A DNA stretch of 64,000 nucleotides, taken from assembly GCA_951799405.1 (NCBI GenBank), contig OX637363.1, forward strand, positions 1,860,001 to 1,924,000, read 5' to 3'. Below, piece by piece: positions 41,902 through 53,636 of this stretch. The first letter of the stretch is position 1; each line of letters opens with the position of its first letter. Source of the stretch: Agapetus fuscipes (taxonomy: Eukaryota > Arthropoda > Insecta > Trichoptera > Glossosomatidae). The position numbers and the translations under genes are program-made. Below the pieces are notes generated by a model. The model worked only from the letters and a program-made list of their open reading frames with translations, did not search any database and had not been told where the DNA came from.

Positions 41902-44668
41902 CAGTAGTCAGAAGGCAAAAGGTGCCATCTGCATATTTTTTCAATTTTACATTTTGTTCTAAAAGTTGCTTAAAATTGTAATATTTACAAGCTGGCAAAA
42001 GGGCAGATCTCTAATCTTAATAGAAAAAAAAATACAGAAAGAGTCATCTGAATTTCATAAAAATTCACTTTGCCAAAAGGGGTCATTTGCAGTTGCCACT
42101 TTTAAAAATCAAACTTTTCTATTGTTGTGGTGGTGCCATTTGACAGATGTCCCCTTTTGCCGTCTTACCAGATAATCAAAAAATACAGTTGCCCGCAATG
42201 AGTAAATTTTAAGCATACTGTGATACGGTAAAATGGCTCTTACGTATACATTATTAATGGTCGTTATTTGCAGACCAAAATGCTCACTTGCAGCTAATAT
42301 CACATCGGTCCACGCACTTCGCGCCGTTTGTTGACAGTTGTGTTATTATTGTTGGTTTCGTGTCTTTTAAAGCTTTAAAATTTAAGTAACATTGAGTGTT
42401 TAGGCTTTAAAAAGTTGTATTGAATATTGCATTATCTTTAACAACAATGAATAAACGTTTACAATGGTGACAATCATTAAAAAGTGATGTACACAAATCG
42501 AGTAAAATTCTTGAAGCTGTTCCTGTTAATTATGAAGGTTTGTAAATTGTTTTTATACATCACTGTGTGGATTAAATCATTATGAATAATTGAATTGAGA
42601 TGTGGTGATTGATATAAACAATAATACGAGATGCCAAGTACAGCTGTTGAATGTTAATTCTACTCTCTGTACAAACTAACCTACATCAAATATTTACCTA
42701 CTGCACGTTGCATGTTAAATATTTCTTACTGATCTTAATAGGAGCTAATATCCATGTAAAAAATATTGCCTACATTACAATATTACTTTCTATTTATTAG
42801 GAATAACAGAAGAAAGAGAAAATGTAGCTGATGATTCCTGCTTTTCATCTAAGATGCAGAAGCAACAGTCCAATGAAGACAGTTCTTTGATTCCAGGGAA
42901 TAATGAAGGTATGTTCTAGTTGATTTCATAAAGCAATTTATATTAATTAAATAATTATTAAATTTCTTATGAAGAACCTAATAATTTTGTACGTTCTATT
43001 TTAGTTTCTGCCAGTTCACAAGTAAATAAGCAAAGAGCAAATAACTGCAATAAGGAAAATGACTCATTGGTTGGTAATACTGGTAAGATCCATTTACTTA
43101 CTTAGAATTTTATTATTATTTTTGCTAACCACACTTTAATTTTTATTCAGACATGTATAAATTTATCAGTTACATGCGTGGAGTGTTGGTTTATTACTTT
43201 TAATTTATACTTATAGGTATTACTTGTATGAAACAATAAGTACCTACACAATTTTAATGTATCTTAATATATTTGTTACAGACATCTTTACTGAAGGACC
43301 AGATGACTCTGATGTATCAGAATATGTTCCATCTAACACATCAACATCAGCCACATCCAGTTGTCCTGATATGGAAGAAGATATGGAACCACACGTATAT
43401 GCAGAGATGATGGAAATGATTCAAACAAATACACCTTTCGAGTCACCTCAAAATTTGTTGAATGTTACTCCAACGAAGTTACCTGTTACATGTGGTCAGA
43501 GTTGGATGCTGAACGTGGCTCTGATGAAGTCGCTACTATAATTTTTAATGAAATTGACAATCTTCCTGAGGCTTGTCAAAATTTAATTCTGTATTCCGAC
43601 AATTGCCCTGGCCAAAACCACAATTTTACTTTGCCAGTGATGTATTTAGAAGCATTAAAAAGAAAAACAAATTTGATTTCCATTCAGCATAAATTTTTAG
43701 AGCCGGGACACACGAGGATGGAGTGTGATTCTGATCATGCTCGCATTAAAAGGGCAAAACCTAAAGATATGAATATTTTTATCCCACGGGATTGGTATAA
43801 TTTAGTAAGAATAGTTCCTGCTAAAAAAGGAAAAAAAATGAGTGTCATTGAGATGACATTCCAGTCATTTTATTCATTTAAAAAACTCTACAAAAATTTG
43901 AATTCCCATTACGTTAGAAGAACAAAGTTGACAAATGTACATTGGGCTCAAACCAGAGTAATCGTAGCTGAAAAAGGTTCAAACACACTAAAATTGTCAC
44001 CGACTATAAAAGAACCAATATTCCAAGAACTTGACGTCATTCGCAAAAAAAAATCAAATTATTTATTACCAGTAGAATTAAGTAAGAAGTATGATAAGCA
44101 ATTATTGATTAATGATAAGAAATATACAGATTTAATTAGTTTATTACCACTTTTACCTAATGAATGTCATGACTTTTATAAAAACATATTATATTCCCCA
44201 AGATTGCCAAATGTTCACCCTGATTTGCTAAGTAGTTCTGAATCTGAAGATTGATTTTTAAATATTGATAAAACTATTATAACAAGCTACTGTTTTTTTT
44301 ATACTACTTCTGACGGTCATACAACTTTTAAAGAGTTTGGGCCTCCTGAATAATAAGCTTCCAAGCCCCTCTGTCTCGTGGAAAAGTGTGAGTATTGTTG
44401 TGGAAATGGGTGCCATCACAAGAAATCCATATCTTGTAAGACGCCATAAGGGGTCATCTGCACTTTGAAAATAAATAAATAATTTTAGAGATAGCTTCAA
44501 GAAAAAGTTCACAAACAGAATGATTCATATTGTGTAGGTCTAAAACATATAATAAGTTTATCTGCTTAAGTTGCACGGTTTTGAAGTAGCCTGTTAATGA
44601 AAACTTTAAATGGCTCTACTGTAAAATTTAGTATTTAGCAGATGGCACCTTTTGCCTTCTGACTACTG
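41902..44668 (+). mobile_element. complete DNA transposon with perfect 31-bp inverted ends
   Basis: The left end 41902-41932 (CAGTAGTCAGAAGGC and on) is the exact inverse of the right end 44638-44668. ATAC lies directly outside both ends (41898-41901 and 44669-44672). Variants of the end motif recur just inside both ends (about 41992, 42070, 42128 and 44447), as transposase binding sites often do. It contains one spliced, damaged transposase gene. A 4-bp duplication and the protein motif suggest a Sola-like or related DDE superfamily; the assignment is an inference. Confidence 0.88.
42447..44254 (+). pseudogene. spliced transposase-like gene, damaged
   Basis: Five pieces can be read: exon 1 42447-42537, exon 2 42801-42908, exon 3 43005-43082, exon 4 from 43282, and a long 3' frame to TGA at 44252. 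All introns are GT-AG and keep the frame with the split codon E|G, E|V and T|D. Two defects are visible: TGA at 42468 in exon 1, where seven codons have been read (MNKRLQW), and a frame change near 43470-43490. At the second defect the acidic N-terminal region (ending PTKLPVTC) runs into CYMWSELDAERGSDEVATII. The 3' frame carries YSDNCPGQNHNF and later EPGHTRMECDSDHARIKR, a signature of insect DUF7869-type proteins that I take to be DDE-like. The segment expected between the two parts, with the first catalytic residues, seems deleted. It cannot make a complete transposase. Confidence 0.75.
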
Positions 44669-44944
44669 ATACAAAACACACATATATTATACAGACAAGG
44701 TTAAATTCGTACAAGATGTGTGTATGTATTATATTCTCCCAAACATTTCAATCGAACAATCCGTTGTAAATTTGCACTGAGTGTATTCTCCTTGTAATTA
44801 AGATGAAGACATTGTGTGGTTGTGATTGTTCTTTCGTGGGTCACGCCTCAAGGATCATCTCTGTAGGAATATTCAAAATGTGACCTTTTAAGGTCAAGTA
44901 TCACATGCCTAACGAACCAGTTGATAATGTTGTCCGAAATCTTA
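44669..44944. other. flank of the transposon, unrecognised
   Basis: Spacer with no supported frame. Confidence 0.35.
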
Positions 44945-45440
44945 ATTTAACGCAACGCAAAACGCAACTAAGCTTCATCTATAGTCTTCAGTCTATAGAA
45001 CTTCTGGCCTGCGTTATCTCCGAAGAGGTAGCATGTGGCGATTCTGGGCCTATTTACTTTTACGGGTAAGGGTCCGGCCTCACACCAGCCACTTTCAGTT
45101 GAAGTCGGGGTTTCCCAGCTCCCGGGGGGGGAGTAAACCTTGAGATTGAACCCTTGCTCTCGGCATGGAATGCAAACATACTACCAATTGAGATATCGGC
45201 CTTTTAACGAACTTGGTCGTCGTCACTACAAAGCGCCAATTCTCAAGCAAGACCCAGTTGCTGTAAAGCTGGTTGGACATTTGGTGACCGGTCTCTGCTA
45301 AAGGTTTATGAATTTTTCACCCAGCAAGGAACATATTTGAAAATATAAATGGTATATTTTTTGCGCTCCGCCGGGATTTGAACCCACAACCTTCTATATA
45401 CGAGTCAGAAGTGTTCACTACTAGACTACGAACCGGTCTA
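44945..45440 (-). mobile_element. dimeric SINE A-B, reverse
   Basis: SINE-B at 44945-45200 and SINE-A at 45200-45440 meet at GATATCGGCC / TTTTAACGAACTTGG. The SINE-A half is complete to its head ACGAACCGGTC. Confidence 0.8.
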
Positions 45441-45504
45441 ATAATGTGCGAAATCTTAATTTAATGATAAGAAAATGGTCATGACGCACCATCAGCTAAT
45501 ACTG

Positions 45505-45572
45505 TAACTGTAACTCTGTCGCCATTCTGCTAAGGGTGACTAGAGCCTCTGCAGATCTGCCTCCATTTCTTC
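45505..45572 (-). mobile_element. LINE-D 3' end
   Basis: ACTCTGTCGCCATTCTGC and GAGCCTCTGCAGATCTGCC. Confidence 0.6.
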
Positions 45573-45577
45573 TATCC

Positions 45578-45850
45578 CGGTCGATAGTTCTGTTGGTAGA
45601 GTGCTTGCATTCCATGCCGTGAGCTCGGGTTCAAACCCCACCAAGGGTGTCAGAAATGATTTCCCGTTTCGGTGTTTATTTTAAACCCCATAATAAAATA
45701 CCGGCAAGTTTTACTCAGCCTTCACAATAAATGAGTACCAGCCCTCTCGAGAGCTGGGAAACCCCCACTCTAACTGAAGTGGTTGGCGTAAGGCTGGCCC
45801 AATTACCTGTAAAAATAAATAGGTTCAACTAGCCACATGGAACGCGTACC
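45578..45850 (+). mobile_element. SINE-B, full body
   Basis: Head CCGGTCGATAGTTCTGTTGG, then a well kept body. It ends at CCACATGGAACGCG without the usual tail. Confidence 0.82.
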
Positions 45851-46341
45851 ACTAAGAGTGAACACAACCTCTGCAGTCTCAAATTTGTACAGCATGAAGC
45901 ACAGCCTCATACCAACAACCTCTCGGTCAATGAACTGACGTCAGTAATTCTTATTTAAAATCATTAACTTTTCTAAAATGCTTCCAAAATGTAGGAAACC
46001 AGTTTTAATTTTATGAGTACCCACGGGCTTTTGTATTGCAGAAATAATTGCATGGGAGGAGAATTGGCTGTAAAGGCCCTTAAATTATATATCTAAGATA
46101 ATGAAAGGCTTACAAAACTACTGTAAAATTCTGCATCAAGATAAAATCTAAGTTATTTGAGCCGTTTGATCACAAGGCGAAAGGCTCCAGTTCAATTTTT
46201 ACTTTAATACGTTTGTTTATTCCATTATATTGTCATTTTTATATTGTTAGATTTAATTTGGGTTCTTTTAGTCAAACTGCAATTCATTTATTTATCAAGA
46301 TTTATCTTACACAATGTACGGTTACACAGTTCCTTCCTAGC
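45851..46341. other. no recognised feature
   Basis: Spacer; a small LINE-C scrap may be present near 45900 (CAGCCTCATACCAACAACC). Confidence 0.4.
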
Positions 46342-46583
46342 GTTCCTTGACTTATAGGTTGGTATGCGGCTGACCCCCCATGCTGTAGAAAATGGTTCAC
46401 TTTGTCAATGTCACCCCTGTTTTCAGGGTTGCAGGATGTGTGTCCATGTGAGATTCGGGTTTTTAAATTGTAGGACCACATGCGGCATGTTTAAGCGCGA
46501 ACTTGTGCATGTCTGTTTGTGAAAGTGCATATAATGTGAATCTTTAATGTAACATATATTTTGCAAATTAGATTAGATTAGAT
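46342..46583 (+). mobile_element. LINE-C 3'-end copy
   Basis: Starts at GTTCCTTGACTTATAGG, with a small deletion after CCCCTGTTTTCAGGG, and ends in a TTAGA tail. Confidence 0.78.
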
Positions 46584-46974
46584 AGTACTGATCACTTTCT
46601 CTGGCTCTACCTATATCGACTTCACGGCTTGATGTTACAATCACCTCTGGCTTCCACACAATTGCGGCTCAAATATAAAGGTACAAAAGGGACGATTATT
46701 GCGTATTCTAGATTATTCTATAGTGGATTGTACCAGACCAGTCTACTATCATGTATTTAATCATTATACTAGCTGTTAGATACTATTCCAGTTACACACT
46801 AACAAACTACGTGCCTAGGTATATATACACAAAAAAAACTCAAAGTTAACTATACTAGATACGGGCACACACATTCAAACACACCCCACGAGCGCATACG
46901 TTCGTAAAAATATTAATTAAGAAGTTACTATTATCCTATATCTTTCCCCCGGTGAAAAGCATTTTTGAAAATGC
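46584..46974. other. no recognised feature
   Basis: AT-rich spacer. Confidence 0.4.
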
Positions 46975-47045
46975 TATATTTTTGTGCTCCGCCGGGATTC
47001 GAACCCACGAACTACAACTAACGAGTTCGAAACTTTACGATCATA
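46975..47045 (-). mobile_element. SINE-A head fragment
   Basis: TGCTCCGCCGGGATTCGAAC is clear; the rest is diverged and is cut by MITE-T. Confidence 0.65.
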
Positions 47046-47053
47046 CAACAGTA

Positions 47054-47287
47054 CCCTTAGTACGAGTTGCAAAACTTGAGTAAAGTTAAGTTTACGGAAA
47101 GTATTAAAGAGTGATTTTCCCCAAAATATGCCGTTTTTGTTTCTTACACTTTACGGTCGGCAAAATAGTTACAGTGATGAAGAAAATCAAGTTCAAACAA
47201 ACAAAAACGACAGATTTTGGGGAAAACCACTCTTTAATACTTTCCGTAAACTTTAATTTACTCAAGTTTTGCAACTCGTACTAAGTG
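47054..47287. mobile_element. MITE-T, copy 2
   Basis: 234 bp, flanked by TA on both sides (47052 and 47288), with ends CCTTAGTACGAG and CTCGTACTAAGTG. It is inverted in its interior relative to the copy at 6754. Confidence 0.8.
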
Positions 47288-47289
47288 TA

Positions 47290-47365
47290 CAGAACGGTCA
47301 ATAATCATTAAATGGCGCCACAGGAAAGAAAACATCCATCATTATCATCATCATCATCATTAGAA
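47290..47365 (+). mobile_element. CR1-2 tail
   Basis: ATTAAATGGCGCCACAGG and a CAT-repeat tail (ATCATCATCATCATCAT). Confidence 0.65.
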
Positions 47366-48110
47366 AGGGTTCGATTAATGGTAATGAGGCAAACGACCCC
47401 AGAAGACAATAAACCATCGATTGTTTATGGTAATGCTATGCGGAAATGCAATGAGGGATCAGAGAAGTTTTAATTGCTGGCAATTACTAATGATTGCCCA
47501 TCTAAGGTTTGGTTTTGCATTTCAAATCACATCATGTCATAACTAAACGCACTCTCCACTATCATTAATTGCAGATCTTATCTAATCTAATCTAAGTTGC
47601 AAATATATGTTACAATGCTATGCTAAATATATGTTATGAAGTCATTAAGAGTCTTTACATGTAATAAACAAATGTGCAATTAATTACAAATATTTACAGG
47701 TAATAAATAAATTCAGATATTTGATTTTATCGAATCAAAGTTGCACAAATATCTAATACATTGGGGGTTCACATTATATGCAATCTCACAAGCAGACATG
47801 TACAAGTTCGCGCTTCCACATGCCGCATGTGAACCCACAAAATAAAAACCCAAATCTCAAATGGACTTACACCCGGAACTCTTGCCGTCCTTCCCTGAAA
47901 CAGGGATGACATTGGCAAAGTGAATAATTTTTTACAGCATGAGTGCTCGGCCGCATACCAACCTATAAGTCAAGGGACATACACAAAAAATTACATTTTT
48001 TAAATAAACAAATAATACCATGCATAAAGATTAAAAACAAGTACAAAATATACAATTCTAATTATTAATTTAAATGAATTAAAAAAACCCTAGCCCTAGC
48101 CGCCAACATT

Positions 48111-48991
48111 CTTCTTCTTCTTGTGCCACTTCTAACGAAGATCGGCGATCATCATAGCTATTTTGATTTTTGATGCTGCGGCTCGAAACAGGGACTTGGT
48201 GCTTCTGCCGAACCACTGTCGCAGGTTCTTCAGCCATGATGTCCTTCGGCGTCCCTGAGATCTTCTCCCCTCAATCTAACCCTGAATGATAAGATGAAGG
48301 AGACGGTACTTCTCATTTCTCATAATGTGACCGAAGTACATAAGCTTTCTCTGCTTAATGGTGGGCAGGAGCTCCTTTGTAGTGCGCATTCGTTGAAGGA
48401 CTTCTTCATTTGTGACTCGATCACGCCAAGAGATCCGAAGCATTTTTCGGTATAGACACATCTCGAATGCTTCAATTCGTCTCTCCAGTGCCTGCGTGAG
48501 AGTCCATCCCTCCATACCATACAGAGCGATTGGGAAAACGTAGCACCTCACTATGCGCTTCCGGAGTTCAAGGCTTAAATTTCGGCACAACAGTAATTTG
48601 CTCATTTTAGCGAAGACATTTCGGGCTTGCTCTAGTCTGCTTCTGACTTCTTGACACATGCCCCACTTTTCATTGACCACACATCCCAGGTACCTGTAAC
48701 TAGTGCATCTTTCAATGCTTTCGCCATCTAGTTCTACATGTACGGAGGCGTTTGTGTTTCTGCTGATAACCATGACCTTGGTCTTCTTAAAGTTAATATT
48801 AATGCCAGCTTCTTTGCTAGCGACATTTATTCTGGTCAACAATGTTTGCAGATCCGCCTGAGTGTCAGCGAGTAGGACTGTGTCATCGGCATACCGCAGG
48901 TTGTTTACCAGCTGCCCGTTGACAACATTGCCTTCCCTAGCCTCATGAAGTGCTTGCGCCATGATCCTTTCCGAATAGAGGCCAACAACCA
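48111..48991 (-). mobile_element. RTE-2, 5'-truncated LINE with 8-bp target duplication
   Basis: CCAACATT stands on both sides (48103-48110 and 48992-48999). The 3' end is marked by AAGAAGAAGAAG on the element strand. The 5' end is cut inside the reverse transcriptase, the usual result of incomplete reverse transcription. Confidence 0.85.
48132..48991 (-). pseudogene. RTE-2 reverse transcriptase, C-terminal half
   Basis: The frame enters at GLYSERIMAQALHEAR, just before the catalytic LRYADDTVLLADT box. It continues through the thumb and C-terminal region with LGCVVNEKW, YGMEGWTL and RISWRDRVTNEEVLQRM. A TAG at 48276-48278 interrupts it; the same frame then runs 47 codons (SWLKNLRQWFGRSTKSLF) to its natural stop at 48132. 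The endonuclease and the first reverse transcriptase motifs are absent. The single internal stop suggests a fairly young copy. Confidence 0.85.
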
Positions 48992-49139
48992 CCAACATTA
49001 CTGATCTATTACCATTTATTTCTGTCCTTACATACTTCTTTCATTTCATCCAGTCATAACCTTCTTCATACAAGCTCTCCTTTTATTATACCTCTGGATA
49101 TCTCAGATCAATCCATATAACTGCGTTACTTACGTACTT

Positions 49140-49217
49140 ACTTAGTCAGCCACTTCTTGTCCACTGCTGGACATAGGCCTCCCCCATATCTCTACAGTCG
49201 TCTCTGTCCTGCGTAAG
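49140..49217 (-). mobile_element. RTE-like 3' fragment
   Basis: TGTCCACTGCTGGACATAGG and CCTCCCCCATATCTC form a phrase frequent in lepidopteran RTE tails. Confidence 0.6.
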
Positions 49218-49735
49218 TCATAACCGCGTTAAGTCTTGATAATTAAAATTATTTGAAAGAAAGAAAAAATACCAATCTGTTAAGATTTAGAAAGATATTT
49301 TATTGTTGAAATAAAGAATAGTTGTGTTGGTCTGTGTGTGTTTGGGATTTGAGAATAGAAAAATAATGCTGGATCGAAAAATAATAATTTAGTTTGGACA
49401 TTTTACCTACACCTATTTATTTCCAAAGAGACTTCACAGACTTTATTATCACACAGACAGACAAAACACACAATAACATATTCGTAACTATATCTTAAAT
49501 ACCAGAATTTGATGGTGGGCTTCCGATTTCTTTAAGAATGGCATAAGAAACGCGTTTAAAATCAGGACGGCAGTCAAAAAGCGTTGACATTTAAAGGTAA
49601 GCGAGTTTTTCTCAGTTAATTTTGTACCAGAAGGCGTGTGCAGAACATTTAAGGCAATTTCGCCATTTTTACATGATCAGCTGTTGATACACATGATTGA
49701 CAATCACTGTAACAGTAGCTGTTCCATTACCACTG
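49218..49735. other. no recognised feature
   Basis: AT-rich spacer with no supported frame. Confidence 0.4.
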
Positions 49736-49754
49736 TAAATGTAACATTAACCAC

Positions 49755-50310
49755 TATTCCGCTAGGGATATCCATGATGATGATGAGTTGATGATTTCTT
49801 TATAGCGCCGTTTCGTGATGTAGTCACTCCAAGGGCGCTGGTGCAAACGATGCCAGAAATTTACTTGTCTTCAGTGCATTCCGGAACTTTCCATGGTCCT
49901 CTAGCTCTCTCACATGATGTGGCAGGTGGTTCCAGGCCAGAGGACCAGCAACTGCAAATGCACGCTCTCCAAATATTGTGTTAATCCTTCTTATAGGTTC
50001 TTCAATCCTTGATTTGGCTCCAGTCTCAGCTGAGCGCAGTGTTAGGCTTTTTTGCCGAGGGTGACTGGTTTGATTAAATCAGCGAGATATTTGGGTGTTT
50101 TTCCAAATAAAGCTTTGTGGACCATCGTGCACACTTTGAACTCGATGCGCTCCGGTATACGGAGCCAGTGAAGCTTCTGGAGAAGAGGAGTAATGTGTGT
50201 AAATTTCGACTGACCAGAAATCATGCGAGCGCACGCATTGACATCCAATTGAAGCCTTTTCAATTGACATTTTGGTTGGCCTGCATATAAGCTATTGCAA
50301 TAGTCTATTT
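49755..50310 (-). pseudogene. CR1-2 C-terminal end and tail
   Basis: The reverse strand encodes TPLLQKLHWLRIPERIEFKV, then a frame change near 50050, and resumes with ERAFAVAGPLAWNHLPHHV. The tail is the reversed CAT repeat near 49770. Only the last third of the protein is present. Confidence 0.75.
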
Positions 50311-50369
50311 TAGATAACGCAATCCAGAGCCTATGCAGAATTTCCTTCAGTTTTTCCTATCCTTGTTCA

Positions 50370-50802
50370 TTGACTTATAGGTTGGTATGAGGCTGACCAC
50401 CCATGCTGTAGAAAATGATTCACTTTATTTTTTTCCACCATGCATACTAGACGAGAAAGGTATGGATGGACCAAATATCCGAAATTGCGAATGAATGGAA
50501 TATCCAGAGTCATAATAAAAGGAGAGCTTGTGTGAAGAAGGCTATGATTCTGGAGAAAATGAAAGAAGTATGTAAGGACAGAAAGAAGTCGCGGTTGATC
50601 TGCAATGTTGGCGGCTAGGGTTTATTAAATTGGAATTAGTTATTTGTCGTGTAGGTATGTTGTTGGTAAAAAATATTAAAATTAAACCAAACCTCAAATG
50701 AACATGAGCTTTGCAATTTTTGCTGACCTTCCCTGAAACAGGGGCTACATTGGCAATGTGAACCATTTTTTACAGTATGGATGGTTAGCCTCATACCAAC
50801 CA
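50370..50802. mobile_element. LINE-C pieces in both orientations
   Basis: A plus-strand start (TTGACTTATAGGTTGG) at 50370-50430, a plus-strand coding end at 50455-50640 and a reversed 3' module piece at 50690-50802. The coding end reads KVWMDQISEIANEW. Confidence 0.68.
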
Positions 50803-50825
50803 GTCATGGGACTGAATAAAAACTA

Positions 50826-51110
50826 TATCGACGGTTAAAAGGAAGTAGGTACATAAGCGACGTTTTGGTCAACAATTAGTAATGAATATATCCTATTTAA
50901 AAAATTCCGCTCTTTCTAATGCGCTCACTCCCATAGCTCTACGATGATTTTTTGTTGTTGTTGTTTATGCCCAAGCAAACAACTGCGTTTTCGAAGTATG
51001 GTTTTGGTGTAACCGACAAGATTTTGGCCTTTTTTGTCCTAAAGGCGCATGTGACATAAACAAATCCTAAAACATCGCAGAACAACATTAATAGGAATGC
51101 CAATGAATAT
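50826..51110 (-). repeat. repeat H, copy 2
   Basis: Matches 16450-16735 in reverse. It includes an added TTGTTGTTGTTG run near 50953. Confidence 0.6.
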
Positions 51111-51174
51111 GCCTTTGTTTTTTTTTTAATTTTAGAGTTGTTTTGATTAACGAAATGATAAAAAATAAAAAAAA

Positions 51175-51262
51175 GTCATACCATATTTCTGCAATCTCAA
51201 ACTTTAAACTGCTCTCCTGAACAATTTAGTTTTTAAACTGCTCTCCTGAACAATTTAGTTTT
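51175..51262 (-). repeat. tandem duplication of about 28 bp
   Basis: TTTAAACTGCTCTCCTGAAC occurs twice in a row. A reversed relative (GTTCAGGAGAGCACTTTAAA) is at 15330. Confidence 0.7.
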
Positions 51263-51504
51263 TGTCGCTTATGCCTTATTACCCGATATAGGTATACACC
51301 GGGAAGTAAGAACTTATTATAAACTATTATTTTAGTACAATGTAACAGATTCAATTATCCTCAGATTACAGACCGGGCAAAGGTTTACCCATTATTCGCC
51401 AATTACTATTGTCTACACTGCATTCATGTCAACTCGTCAAATTGTCTGCCGTGGGAGGCATAAACTCATTATGACTTTAATAACCAGACAGGGCATTAAC
51501 ATAA
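51263..51504. other. no recognised feature
   Basis: Spacer. Confidence 0.35.
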
Positions 51505-51850
51505 GAATAATATTGGAATAATTTATTTGGTGAGCGCTGTTTTTGTGTGAATCACACCTCAAGAGTCCTTCGCCAGCTTGGTCGTTGCTTTAGCAAGCGC
51601 TGATTCTCAAGCAAGACCCAGTTGCTGTAAGGCTGGGTAGACCTTTGGTGACCGTTCTTTGGTTAAGGTATATGAGCTGTTCAACCCAGTGGAGCATATT
51701 TGAAAATATAATTTGAATTTGAATCCTCAATGTTACAAATCTTTTGTAAAGCTTTACATATCTTTGGCGATCGTTCTTTGGTTAAGGTATATGAGCTGTT
51801 CAACCCAGTGGAGCATATTTGGAAATATAAATTGTATTTGAATATTTAAT
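51505..51850 (-). mobile_element. SINE-A 3' part with an internal duplication
   Basis: Normal from the tail to CCCAGTGGAGCATATTTG at 51715. A block of about 70 bp (CGTTCTTTGGTTAAGGTATA and on) is then repeated at 51770-51840 in a LINE-C-like context. Confidence 0.68.
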
Positions 51851-51889
51851 GTATCATATCTTTGCTACTTAGATTAAATTAAAAAAGAT

Positions 51890-52061
51890 TAGACAGGGTA
51901 CATAACGATTTAATTTCAAAAACACTGTTGGGGGGAGGATAGACACAAGTTTCAGGAGAATATCACCTAGATTTAGCTATATTATATATTATAGATCACT
52001 CCCCTACCACCTCTATCGCCTCACAATCGCCCCCTGCGTGATTCTCGCCCCCCTAATATAT
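51890..52061. other. no recognised feature
   Basis: C-rich at its right end (CCCCTACCACC, CCCCCTGCG). Unclassified. Confidence 0.35.
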
Positions 52062-52300
52062 CTAATCTAATCTAAGTTGCAGAGATATGTAACATTGGAG
52101 ATTCTCATTATATGCATTAACACAATCAAACACGTATAAGTTCGCGCTTGTACATGCCGCATGTGAACCTACAACATAAAAACCCAAATCTCAAATAAAC
52201 ATACACCCTGCAACCCTTTCCGACCTTCCACGAAGCAGGGGTGACATTGGCAAAGTGAACCATTTATTACAGAATTAGTGGTCAGCTACATACCAATATA
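52062..52300 (-). mobile_element. LINE-C 3'-end copy
   Basis: Module from TAATCTAATCTAAGTTGC to TCAGCTACATACCAATA. Confidence 0.75.
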
Positions 52301-52789
52301 TACAACATGTTACATGTTTGTAAATCACAAATAATAATATGTATAAACATCAAAACAAATACAGAATACAAAATTCGCCACCTCAGATTCTGAGCCGCTG
52401 CTCTAACCAGTAAGCCATCCGGCATTTTTTTCACTGAATAAAGACAATACATTTTGCGGCAATCACACCGTAAAAGTGTGTGAACAAACTCTAGGTATGT
52501 AATTAAGCTGCAAGTACATCACATGCTGCAAGTAGTTAGTACATAAGCTGACCTTGCAGAGGTTGTTTGTCGTGAATACAAGGTTAACCTTAAGATGACT
52601 CTGAGAGAATCAACGGAAATACAATGTACATATAATACATGCATTGTGTATAAATGAATACGTCCCCTCAGTGCTTGATTGTCTTATATCCATCAGAGGT
52701 AAGTTCGCAAGTGCAATGTATGTCTGTGTACCTACTGGACCTATGTGTCTTTATGAATACTGAAAATTGCAAATTTGATTGCGGTGCAC
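52301..52789. other. no recognised feature
   Basis: Spacer with a short tRNA-like phrase (CTAACCAGTAAGCCATCC) near 52404, not supportable as a gene. Confidence 0.35.
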
Positions 52790-53225
52790 AATTGTATATT
52801 GTTGCCGGCTCTGATGTATGGAAGCGAGTCGTGGACGGTGAATGAAAGACAAGTAAATAAGGTATGCACCGTAGAAATGGCCAGGAAGTATGCCAGGAAA
52901 AACACTGAAAGATAGAGTGAGCAACGAATGGGTTCTGAATGAATGCGGAGTAAAAGAAAGCGTGAAAGTGAAAGTTCAAAGAAGTTTGATGCGATGGTTT
53001 GGACTTATTGAAAGGATGAATGAAGACCGACTAACAAAAAAAGTGTATAAAAGGAATGTAATAGGTAAACGTGGGAGAGGAAGACCTAGGAAAGAATGGA
53101 TTGATCAGATAAGTGAGATTGCGAATGAATGGAATTTACAGAGTGGAAACAAGAGAACAGCGTGCATGAAAAGAGTGATGAAATTAATAAGATGAAAAAA
53201 GTATGCGAGGACAGAGTCAAGTGAA
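52790..53225 (+). pseudogene. RTE-like reverse transcriptase C-terminal end
   Basis: The reading starts with LMYGSESWTVNERQVNKV and has a small deletion and frame change near 52880. It then continues MPGKTLKDRVSNEW, SLMRWFGLIERMNEDRL and GKRGRGRPRKEWIDQISEIA. This fits the C-terminal end of the LINE-C/LINE-D protein group. Confidence 0.75.
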
Positions 53226-53251
53226 AGCACTTGACTCTTTCCTCGCATTCT

Positions 53252-53372
53252 GATCCAAAGCATTTTTCGGACGCTTCAATTCGTCTCTCCAGTGCCTGCG
53301 TCCATCCCTCCATACCATACAGAGCGATTGGGAAGACATATCACCTCACTATGCGCTTCCGGAGTTCAAGGC
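53252..53372 (-). mobile_element. RTE-2 fragment
   Basis: Matches 48420-48575 (GCTTCAATTCGTCTCTCCAG, CCATACAGAGCGATTGGG) with two short deletions. Confidence 0.72.
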
Positions 53373-53389
53373 ACAAACCAATTACCAGT

Positions 53390-53424
53390 TCGCTGCCTTA
53401 TTTCTTGTTTATCTTATACGTAAC
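53390..53424. mobile_element. MITE-G terminal fragment
   Basis: CGCTGCCTTATTTCTTG and TATCTTATACG match one MITE-G end. Confidence 0.5.
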
Positions 53425-53636
53425 TGGAAGGTTGTGGGTTCGAATCCCTGCGGAGCACAAAAAATATACTATTTATATTTTCAAATTTGCTCTTCACTGG
53501 GTTGAAAAATTCATAAACCTTTACCAAAGACCGGTCATCAAAAGGTCCATCCAGCCTTACAACAATTGGGTCTTGCTTGAGAATTGGCGCTTTCTACAGC
53601 GACGACCAAGCTCACAGATGGCTCTTGAGGTGTGAT

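Larger units (their letters stand above)
47580..49110 (-). mobile_element. LINE-C 3' end and coding end, split by RTE-2
   Basis: Module at about 47745-47980, spacer to 48110, then the break. The coding end continues at 48992-49110 (ACCATTTATTTCTGTCC and CCTCTGGATATC). Confidence 0.75.
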
